A DNA stretch of 11,150 nucleotides from Candidatus Eiseniibacteriota bacterium (lineage in GTDB: Bacteria; Eisenbacteria; RBG-16-71-46): positions 1 through 11,150 of the forward strand of contig CAIXRL010000184.1 in NCBI GenBank assembly GCA_903921835.1. Reading direction: 5' to 3'. The notes beneath the pieces were generated by a model that did not search any database, was not told the origin of the DNA, and was given only the letters and a program-made list of their open reading frames with translations. Made by a program: the position numbers and the translations under genes. Within the stretch, counting starts at the first letter, position 1. Every line of letters starts with the position of its first letter. Positions 1 through 5,684 of the stretch are shown piece after piece.

Positions 1-648
1 ACCATGTTCGCGTTCGCCGCGATGGGCGTGCTCATCACCAGCGCCAGCGCGCTGCTCTACGGCGAGGCGATCTGGGACCCGGTGAAGCTCGTGGGGCACT
101 TCTCCAGCGCGTGGGTCGTGGGCTTCGCGATGTTCTCGGTCGTGGTGGCCACGCTCGCGGTGAACATCGCCGCCAACGTGGTCTCGCCCGCGAACGACTT
201 CGCCAACGCGCTGCCCCGGCACATCTCGTTCAAGACCGGGGGGCTCATCACCGGGCTCGTCGGCATCCTCATGCAGCCCTGGCGGCTGCTCGCCGACCCG
301 AAGGGCTACATCTTCACCTGGCTCGTGGGCTACTCGGGCGGGCTGGGCTCCATCGCCGGCGTGCTCATCGCCGACTACTGGTTCGTCCGCGGCCGGAAGC
401 TCGAGTTGGGCGATCTCTACAGCGTCGGCGGCGTGTACCATTACGATGGCGGCTGGAACTGGCGCGCCGCGGTCGCAACGCTGGCCGGGTGTGCGCTGGC
501 GTGGGGCGGCCTCGTGTTCGCGCCGCTGCGGCCGCTCTACGACTACGGGTGGTTCGTGGGCTTCGGCGCGGCGGCGCTGATTCACTGGGGGCTGATGAAG
601 GCGCTGCCGCCGGCCAGGAAGCGCGCGGACGTGACCGGAGCGATCTGA
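1..648 (+). CDS. NCS1-family nucleobase/hydantoin:cation symporter, C-terminal fragment
   Basis: The reading frame is open from base 1 and ends at TGA 646-648. The first Met, at base 4, is internal to the family, so the gene starts before the window and about 215 residues are visible. The family imports purines, pyrimidines, allantoin or hydantoins across the inner membrane with Na+ or H+. The visible part is strongly hydrophobic with about five membrane segments. It carries family-typical stretches: N-I-A-A-N-V-V-S-P-A-N-D near residue 55, G-I-L-M-Q-P-W-R-L near residue 87, and I-A-D-Y-W-F-V-R near residue 122. Substrate residues lie mostly in the missing N-terminal half, so the substrate cannot be named. 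A 201-base gap separates it from the exporter operon, and no functional link to that operon is evident. The family call is confident. Confidence 0.88.
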   Translation, partial: TMFAFAAMGVLITSASALLYGEAIWDPVKLVGHFSSAWVVGFAMFSVVVATLAVNIAANVVSPANDFANALPRHISFKTGGLITGLVGILMQPWRLLADPKGYIFTWLVGYSGGLGSIAGVLIADYWFVRGRKLELGDLYSVGGVYHYDGGWNWRAAVATLAGCALAWGGLVFAPLRPLYDYGWFVGFGAAALIHWGLMKALPPARKRADVTGAI

Positions 649-703
649 CCGCAAGCCCGGCGCCGGCCCGCAGGGACTCGGGCCACGTCCGCATACGGGA
701 TTT

Positions 704-724
704 TGCGTCCCACAACCGGACACA
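704..724. promoter_or_regulatory. Candidate operator, TGcGTCC-N7-GGACaCA
   Basis: An interrupted palindrome lies 125 bases upstream of the adaptor gene. The arms TGCGTCC (704-710) and GGACACA (718-724) match at 6 of 7 positions across a 7-base spacer. A weaker copy, GTCC (687-690) with GGGA (697-700), is centred about 20 bases upstream, close to two helical turns. Tandem palindromes of this kind suit a dimeric Fis-type helix-turn-helix regulator such as the one encoded at 5681. The assignment is inferred from symmetry and position only. I see no convincing GG-N10-GC sigma-54 promoter between 649 and 849. Confidence 0.35.
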
Positions 725-742
725 CCGCGCCGCGGTCGCGGC

Positions 743-773
743 CAACGACGAGATCCACAGGTCGTTGAACGAC
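743..773. repeat. Overlapping inverted repeats upstream of the exporter operon
   Basis: CAACGAC (743-749) is the reverse complement of GTCGTTG (761-767), across 11 bases. GTCGTT (761-766) also pairs with AACGAC (768-773) across one base. The central arm can therefore pair either upstream or downstream. This could be a small mRNA switch, a pair of protein sites or chance. It lies 77-107 bases before the adaptor start. Confidence 0.3.
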
Positions 774-849
774 AACAGAGTAGCGGACCATCACGCGAGG
801 GAGATGGATCGGCTGCAACCCGCTGGAGCCGGCTTCCGTCCCAGGACAC

Positions 850-2091
850 ATGGACGTTCCTCGCGCGAAGAAGCCGCGGCAGTTGCTGCCGCTCTACATG
901 TCAATCGCGGTCATTGTCGTGCTGGTCACGGTTGGCGTCATGCGCATCCGGCCCGCAGCACCGGGCGTGGAGCGCTCGACCCTGCTCATCGACAGCGTGA
1001 AGCGCGGCGAGATGCTGCGTGAGGTGCGCGGCAACGGCACGCTGGTTCCCGAGGACCTGCGCATCGTCTCGGCGATGACGGCCGGCCGTATCGAGCGCAT
1101 CATCGCGCGACCCGGCACACGCGTGGAGAGCGGCACCATCCTGCTCGAGATGAGCAATCCCGACGTGCAACTCGAAGCGCTCGATGCGGAGCGGCAGCTG
1201 AAGATGGCCGAGGCCGAGCTGGCCACGCAACGCGCCACGCTGGAGACGCAGCGCCTGAGCGCCGTGAGTTCCGCGGCGTCCGCACGCACGGAACTGCGCG
1301 AGGCCGGGCGCCAGGTGAAGGTTGCCGAGCGGCTCGCCGCCGACGGGCTCGCCGCCGCGATGGAGACGGACCGCGCGCGCGACCGCGCGTCCGAGGCCGG
1401 CGAGCGCTACGAGAGCGAGCAACGCCGCCTCGTGCTGACGATCGAGAGCATGAAGGCCCAGGTGGACCTGCGGCTCTCCGAAGTGGACCGGTTGCGCTCG
1501 ATCGCGGCGTTCCAGCGCGACCGCGTCGCATCCATGACCGTGCGCGCCGGGCAGAAGGGCATCGTGCAGGCGCTCGCGCTGCAGCCCGGCCAGTGGGTGA
1601 ACCCCGGCCAGGAGCTGGCGCGCGTCGCGGGCCAGGACCGCCTCAAGGCCGTGCTCATGGTGCCGGAATCGCAGGCGCGTGATCTCGCGCCCGGGCTCAA
1701 GGCCGTCGTGGACACGCGCAACGGGTTCATCGCCGGCCACGTCTCGCGCGTGGACCCGGGCGTGCAGGGCGGCACCGTCGCGGTGGACATCACGCTCGAC
1801 GGTGCGCTGCCGCGCGGCGCTCGCCCCGACCTGACCGTGGACGGCAAGATCGAGATCGAACGCATCGCAATGGCGCTGTACGTCGGTCGGCCCGCGGACG
1901 GCTCGACCGAGGCAACGACGCAGATGTTCCGGCTCGAGCCCGACGGCCGCTCGGCGGAACGCCTGAGCGTGCGCGTCGGCCGCGGCTCCGCCGACGCCGT
2001 CGAGATCCTGGACGGATTGAAGGAGGGCGACCGTGTGATCCTGAGCGAGATGTCGCAATGGAGCGCCGTCGCCCGAGTGAACCTGAAGTAG
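850..2091 (+). CDS. Periplasmic adaptor (membrane fusion) subunit of a tripartite ABC exporter, MacA/HlyD-like
   Basis: This 413-residue adaptor would link the inner-membrane ABC transporter to an outer-membrane channel. A short basic N-terminus precedes one membrane anchor at about residues 14-32 and no lipobox is visible, so it is probably anchored by this helix. The order is typical of the family: the first lipoyl half at about 70-105, a long Glu/Ala/Arg-rich coiled-coil hairpin at about 105-220, the second lipoyl half at about 225-262, a beta-barrel at about 265-340, and a membrane-proximal domain to the end. The ATG at 850 has AGGA (843-846) only 3 bases upstream, which is tight. The next Met (898) would cut into the anchor, so 850 is preferred. 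The ATPase and permease follow directly, which supports a MacA-type role. The outer-membrane partner is not in the window and the substrate is unknown. Confidence 0.88.
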   Translation: MDVPRAKKPRQLLPLYMSIAVIVVLVTVGVMRIRPAAPGVERSTLLIDSVKRGEMLREVRGNGTLVPEDLRIVSAMTAGRIERIIARPGTRVESGTILLEMSNPDVQLEALDAERQLKMAEAELATQRATLETQRLSAVSSAASARTELREAGRQVKVAERLAADGLAAAMETDRARDRASEAGERYESEQRRLVLTIESMKAQVDLRLSEVDRLRSIAAFQRDRVASMTVRAGQKGIVQALALQPGQWVNPGQELARVAGQDRLKAVLMVPESQARDLAPGLKAVVDTRNGFIAGHVSRVDPGVQGGTVAVDITLDGALPRGARPDLTVDGKIEIERIAMALYVGRPADGSTEATTQMFRLEPDGRSAERLSVRVGRGSADAVEILDGLKEGDRVILSEMSQWSAVARVNLK

Positions 2092-2106
2092 ACGGGCACG
2101 TCACCC

Positions 2107-2112
2107 GGGGAG
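2107..2112 (+). promoter_or_regulatory. Ribosome binding site that sets the ATPase start
   Basis: GGGGAG lies 5 bases before the ATG at 2118. The frame is also open from an ATG at 2058, inside the adaptor gene, but that one has no such site and would add 20 non-conserved residues. Confidence 0.7.
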
Positions 2113-2117
2113 AGACC

Positions 2118-2873
2118 ATGGCCACGACCACGAACGATCGTCCTGCAGGCGAGTCCCGGCCGGTCGCGCCGGCCGACGACACCAACGGCCTGGCGCTGCT
2201 GAAGCTCGATAGCCTGAGCAAGGTGTTCGTCACCGACGAGGTGGAGACGCACGCGCTGTCCGGCGTCCACCTCGAGATCGCGCGCGGCGAGTACGTCGCC
2301 ATCTCGGGGCCGTCGGGCTGCGGCAAGTCCACGTTGCTCTCGATCCTCGGCCTGCTCGACACGCCGACCGGGGGCACCTACCAGCTCGATGGCGTGTCCG
2401 TGCAGAGCCTGGCGTTCGCGGAGCGCGCGCGCATCCGCAACCGGCAGATCGGGTTCATCTTCCAGAGCTTCAACCTGATCGGCGATCTGACGGTGTACGA
2501 GAACGTCGAGTTGCCCCTCACCTATCGCGGCATGGGCGCCGCCGAACGCCGCAAGCGCACGGGCGAGGCGCTCGAGCGCGTGAGCATGGCGCACCGCTCG
2601 CGGCACCTGCCCGCGCAGCTCTCCGGCGGCCAGCAGCAGCGCGTCGCGGTGGCTCGCGCACTCGCGGGCGACCCGATCATCCTGCTCGCCGACGAGCCGA
2701 CCGGGAACCTGGACTCGAGCAACGGCGACGCGGTCATGGCACTGCTGCAGGACCTGCACGCCATGGGGTCCACGATCTGCATGGTCACGCACGACGACCG
2801 CTTCGCGCGGCACGCGGAGCGCACCATCCACCTGTTCGACGGCCGCGTGGTCGACGAGCGGCGCGAGCGCTAG
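2118..2873 (+). CDS. ABC exporter ATPase subunit, MacB/LolD type
   Basis: This 251-residue cytoplasmic ATPase powers the adjacent permease. All nucleotide-binding motifs are intact: Walker A G-P-S-G-C-G-K-S-T at 64-72 (Lys70), Q-loop Gln116, signature L-S-G-G-Q at 168-172, Walker B ending A-D-E-P-T-G-N-L-D with Asp192 and Glu193, and the switch His225. The D-E-P-T-G-N-L-D sequence and a core of about 225 residues are typical of the MacB/LolD/FtsE group, whose members drive mechanotransmission rather than substrate movement through the membrane. About 27 variable residues precede the core. The start at 2118 is chosen for its ribosome binding site, and it leaves a 26-base gap after the adaptor. 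The permease begins 19 bases after the stop, so the three genes are very probably co-transcribed. Confidence 0.93.
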   Translation: MATTTNDRPAGESRPVAPADDTNGLALLKLDSLSKVFVTDEVETHALSGVHLEIARGEYVAISGPSGCGKSTLLSILGLLDTPTGGTYQLDGVSVQSLAFAERARIRNRQIGFIFQSFNLIGDLTVYENVELPLTYRGMGAAERRKRTGEALERVSMAHRSRHLPAQLSGGQQQRVAVARALAGDPIILLADEPTGNLDSSNGDAVMALLQDLHAMGSTICMVTHDDRFARHAERTIHLFDGRVVDERRER

Positions 2874-2892
2874 GCGCGAGGGAGACCCGATC

Positions 2893-5304
2893 ATGGAAAG
2901 CCTGGTGCAGGACCTCCGCTTCGCGCTGCGCTCCCTGCGTCGCACCCCGGGATTCACCGCCGTCGTCGTGGTGGTCATGGCACTCGGCATCGGCGTGAAC
3001 GTCGCCATGTTCAGCATGGTGTACGGGCTCGCGCTGCGCCCGTGGCCCCTCCCGGAGCCCGGGAGGCTCGTGGACATCCGCACGACCAACGTGCGGACGG
3101 GCTGGAACAACATGCCCATGTCGTGGCCGAACTACCGCGACCTGTGCGAGCGCTCGAAATCGTTCTCGGCGATCGGCGGTATCTGGAGCCTGGTCGGCAC
3201 GGTCACGCTCGACCACGACCCCGAGCGCCTGGCCGGCGCGCGCATCACCTCGGGGCTGTTCCCCGCGCTCGGCGTACCGCCGATGCTGGGACGCAACTTC
3301 ACCCGCGACGAGGAGATCGCAGGCAGGGACCTGGACCAGGTCATCGTCAGCGAGCGCCTGTGGCGCACCCGCCTGGGCGGCACCCCCGCGGTGCTCGGAC
3401 GGACGATTCGCGTCAACGGCCGCACGCGCGCGATCGTCGGCGTGATGCCGAAGGACTTCCGGTTCCCCGAGACCGAGGACTTCTGGATCCCGGCCAGCCA
3501 CGACCCCGCGATCACGGATCGTTCGGCAGGCGCGCTCGAGGTCATGGCGCGGCTCGAGCCGGGCGTCTCGGCCGCGCAGGCCGCGGCCGAGATGCGGACG
3601 CTCTGGGGCGCGCTGGTGCACGACCACGCCGAACTGAAGGACCTCGGAATCCGCGTCGTGGGCAGCCAGGAGAACAGCACCCGCAGCGAGCGCCCGATGC
3701 TGGTCGTCGTGCTGATCGCCGTGTTCTGCGTGCTGATCGTCGCCTGCGCGAACGTGGCCAACCTGCTGCTCGCGCGGGCCGCGAATCGGCGCCGGGAGAT
3801 CAGCGTGCGCGTCGCGCTGGGTGCCTCGCGGGGACGCGTCGTCCGCCAGCTCCTGACCGAGAGCGTACTGCTCTCCGGCTTCGGCGGCATCCTCGGCGTC
3901 GCGATCGGATACTGGGGCAACGCCGCCTGGCAACGGGGCATCCCGGTCGAGTTGTCCTGGATGATGCGATTCGCGATCGACGGTCCCGTACTGCTCTACA
4001 CCGCGGCGCTCACCGTGCTCGCGGGCGTGATCTTCGGCCTGGCGCCCGCGTTGCACGCCTCCGACACGAACCTCACGCAGGCCCTGCGCGAGGGCGGCAT
4101 CCAGGCCGGCCACTCGCGCTCCGGCCGGCGGCTGCGCAACGCGCTCGTCGTCGCCGAAATCGCCTTCTCGATCGTGCTGCTGATCGGCGCCGGCCTCATG
4201 GTCCGTTCGTTCATGAAGTGCGACCAGGCGGGCCGCGGACTGCGCACGAAGGGCATCGTCGTCGGCCGCCTGTTCCCTCCCGTCGCGACTTACCCCACGA
4301 CACAGCAGCGCGCGGGCTTCTTCCGGGAACTTCAGCAGCGGCTGCAGGCCGAACCCGGCGTGGTGTCGGCATCCGTCATCAGCGACCTGCCGCTGGGGAA
4401 GTTCGACACCGAGACCCGCGTGATGACTCCCGACACGCCTGACGCACGCAGCGCCGCGAACGCTTCCTACTGGGCCAGCATGCCCGGTGCGCTCAAGACG
4501 CTGGGAATCGCGCTCAAGCGCGGCCGGGAGTTCACCTTCGCGGACGACTCGGCCGGGATGCGGGTGGCCATGGTCAGCGAGGACGCCGCGCGGCGCCTGT
4601 ATCCCGGGCGCGACGCCATCGGCCAGCGCATCCGCTGCACGGACGATCCGGATTCGCTGGGCTGGCGAACGATCGTCGGCGTGACCGGCAACGTCGTCCA
4701 GAACGTCGACTTCGACGCCAGGGTGATCGGCAGCATCTGGGTGCCCGAGCTGCAGGAGCCCGTGCAGACCATGTGGGCTCTCGTCGAGACGCGGGGCTCG
4801 GACTCGCAGGGCGCCGCGGCGCTTCGCCGGACCGTCCGCGCGCTGGACCCCGACATCGCCGTCTACGACGTACGCACGTTGCGCGAGCAGTTGCAGTTCT
4901 CGCTGTGGGTGCGCCGCCTGTTCGCGTCGCTGGTCAGCGTCTTCGGCGTGCTCGCGCTGGTCATCGCCGGCGTCGGGCTCTACGGCGTGATGGCCTACAA
5001 CGTCGCGCAGCGCACCCGCGAGATCGGCGTCCGCATGGCGCTGGGGGCCGAGGCGGGGAGCGTCATGAAGCTGGTCGTGGGGCAGGCGCTGCGCATGACC
5101 GCGATCGGTATCGCGATCGGCCTGGTGCTGGCGGCTGCGGTCACCCGCTTCCTGGGCTTCATCATCAGCGGCGTCAGCCCCACGGATCCGCCGACGTACG
5201 CGGCCGTTGCGGTCCTGCTGGCGCTCTCGGGATTGGTGGCCGCATGGGTTCCCGCCTGGCGCGCGACGCGCATGAGCCCGATGCTCGCGCTGCGCGGGGA
5301 CTGA
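2893..5304 (+). CDS. ABC transporter permease with duplicated MacB-periplasmic/FtsX units (ADOP-type)
   Basis: This 803-residue inner-membrane protein has eight predicted membrane segments in two similar halves. In the first half, segment 1 (about 22-47) leads into a periplasmic domain (about 48-272). It is followed by an FtsX block whose coupling sequence R-R-R-E-I-S-V-R-V-A-L-G-A-S begins near residue 300. In the second half, a segment near 412-440 leads into a periplasmic domain (about 441-675), then an FtsX block whose T-R-E-I-G-V-R-M-A-L-G-A begins near residue 708. The N-terminal pattern D-L-R-F-A-L-R-S-L-R-R-T-P-G-F-T is typical of 'ADOP' permeases. AGGGAG at 2879-2884 supports the ATG at 2893. 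With the adaptor and ATPase it should form a MacAB-like exporter. One chain carries both FtsX blocks, so a monomer rather than a MacB dimer may be the functional unit; this is inference. Substrate unknown. Confidence 0.92.
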   Translation: MESLVQDLRFALRSLRRTPGFTAVVVVVMALGIGVNVAMFSMVYGLALRPWPLPEPGRLVDIRTTNVRTGWNNMPMSWPNYRDLCERSKSFSAIGGIWSLVGTVTLDHDPERLAGARITSGLFPALGVPPMLGRNFTRDEEIAGRDLDQVIVSERLWRTRLGGTPAVLGRTIRVNGRTRAIVGVMPKDFRFPETEDFWIPASHDPAITDRSAGALEVMARLEPGVSAAQAAAEMRTLWGALVHDHAELKDLGIRVVGSQENSTRSERPMLVVVLIAVFCVLIVACANVANLLLARAANRRREISVRVALGASRGRVVRQLLTESVLLSGFGGILGVAIGYWGNAAWQRGIPVELSWMMRFAIDGPVLLYTAALTVLAGVIFGLAPALHASDTNLTQALREGGIQAGHSRSGRRLRNALVVAEIAFSIVLLIGAGLMVRSFMKCDQAGRGLRTKGIVVGRLFPPVATYPTTQQRAGFFRELQQRLQAEPGVVSASVISDLPLGKFDTETRVMTPDTPDARSAANASYWASMPGALKTLGIALKRGREFTFADDSAGMRVAMVSEDAARRLYPGRDAIGQRIRCTDDPDSLGWRTIVGVTGNVVQNVDFDARVIGSIWVPELQEPVQTMWALVETRGSDSQGAAALRRTVRALDPDIAVYDVRTLREQLQFSLWVRRLFASLVSVFGVLALVIAGVGLYGVMAYNVAQRTREIGVRMALGAEAGSVMKLVVGQALRMTAIGIAIGLVLAAAVTRFLGFIISGVSPTDPPTYAAVAVLLALSGLVAAWVPAWRATRMSPMLALRGD

Positions 5305-5373
5305 TCCCTGCGCGCCCGTGCTAGCCCGCATTGTTCATGAGCCCGCGGCCTGCGAGCGCGATCTGCGCGTCAT

Positions 5374-5471
5374 CCGGACCCACCTTCGGTGGGTACCCCG
5401 AAGCTCGACCGGCCGCTGTCCTCATCGTGTGGACAACACGGTTCCAGGGTACCCATCGAAGGTGGGTCCGG
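5374..5471. repeat. 25-base inverted repeat, 24/25 matched, 48-base loop
   Basis: The arm at 5374-5398 is the reverse complement of 5447-5471 except at one base. Each arm also folds alone: ACCCACC-TTC-GGTGGGT in the left arm, and ACCCATC-GAA-GGTGGGT with one G-T wobble in the right. Both arms carry GGGTACCC. The stem lies 70 bases after the permease stop and could end or protect the exporter mRNA, but no T-run follows, so it is not a standard intrinsic terminator. The repeat itself is certain; its function is not. Confidence 0.9.
5417..5435. promoter_or_regulatory. Palindrome TGTCC-N9-GGACA within the repeat loop
   Basis: TGTCC (5417-5421) and GGACA (5431-5435) are perfectly symmetric across 9 bases and sit inside the loop of the 25-base inverted repeat. 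The arms resemble the candidate operator at 704-724, but the spacer is 9 rather than 7 bases, so the same protein need not bind both. The position, about 250 bases before the response regulator gene, would suit autoregulation. Confidence 0.25.
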
Positions 5472-5517
5472 CCGGCCGATCTTCTTGCGGCTGACGCACA
5501 TCTCGCACTCTCGGCTG

Positions 5518-5555
5518 GCGGTTCGTGAATAGTCCGGGCTAGTCTCGGCCCTGCC
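5518..5555 (+). promoter_or_regulatory. Probable promoter of the two-component operon
   Basis: TAGTCT at 5540-5545 fits a -10 box, preceded by GC as in GCTAGNCT. No good -35 box is seen at normal spacing. The 38 bases match 31 of 38 with the minus-strand sequence 9813-9776 upstream of the aminotransferase gene. The match covers GCGGTT, GTGAA, GTCCG, GCTAG and GCCCTGCC. Two independent copies of the same pattern, each before a gene and correctly oriented, support a shared promoter or operator. The left part overlaps the right end of the possible mobile element. Confidence 0.4.
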
Positions 5556-5684
5556 ATGAGTTCTCCTCACGATCACGGCCATCGTTCCGCCTGCCGGCCA
5601 GCCGGGGTACGCGAGTCCATCGCGGCCCCGCGCGGGGCCGCGGCCCGGTGCGCGGCCGGCGACGCCGGAGGAGGCGCGTCGTGA
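5556..5684 (+). CDS. Possible 42-codon leader ORF, His-rich N-terminus
   Basis: ATG at 5556 opens 42 codons ending at TGA 5682-5684, which overlaps the regulator's GTG start (5681) as GTGA. It begins 10 bases after the candidate -10 box, so the transcript would be leaderless or nearly so. The peptide starts M-S-S-P-H-D-H-G-H and is then rich in Ala, Gly and Arg, with no recognisable domain. Its early codons often end in T, unlike the real genes here, which argues against long-term coding selection. It may be a translation-coupling leader or simply chance. Confidence 0.2.
   Translation: MSSPHDHGHRSACRPAGVRESIAAPRGAAARCAAGDAGGGAS
5667..5674 (+). promoter_or_regulatory. Strong Shine-Dalgarno that sets the regulator start at GTG 5681
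   Basis: GGAGGAGG ends 6 bases before GTG 5681, an optimal arrangement. The same frame also has a GTG at 5648, but that start would add a run of arginines outside the receiver fold and has no comparable site. Confidence 0.8.

Larger units (their letters stand above)
5321..5542. mobile_element. Possible MITE-like element (214 bases plus CTAG at each end)
   Basis: Both ends carry CTAG (5321-5324 and 5539-5542), a possible 4-base target duplication. Just inside, CCCGCATTGTTCA (5325-5337) matches the reverse complement of 5526-5538 at 10 of 13 positions, or 14 of 20 if extended. A 25-base near-perfect inverted repeat lies further in. Read on the minus strand, the left end finishes a short open frame ending M-N-N-A-G-stop, as if it were the 3' end of a degraded transposase. 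No transposase domain is recognisable, and the insertion-sequence family is not established. Alternatives are a REP/BIME-type repeat pair, or promoter similarity at the right end combined with chance. It begins 17 bases after the permease stop. Confidence 0.4.

Noticed and set aside
693..706. A TTTTGC sequence considered as the -12 part of a sigma-54 promoter upstream of the exporter.
   Set aside because: The expected GG ten bases upstream of the GC is absent (the bases there are AT), so the -24 element is missing.
1407..3119. A 570-codon minus-strand frame spanning adaptor, ATPase and permease genes.
   Set aside because: It crosses three well-supported genes on the other strand and shows no recognisable fold.
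2785..5331. An 848-codon open frame on the minus strand opposite the permease gene.
   Set aside because: It mirrors the permease frame in GC-rich DNA and its product is a low-complexity mix of Arg, His, Asp, Ala and Gly with no domain. The plus-strand protein is a clear transporter.
5648..5680. An earlier GTG start for the response regulator that would add 11 residues.
   Set aside because: It adds an arginine run with no counterpart in receiver domains, while GTG 5681 has an excellent ribosome binding site.
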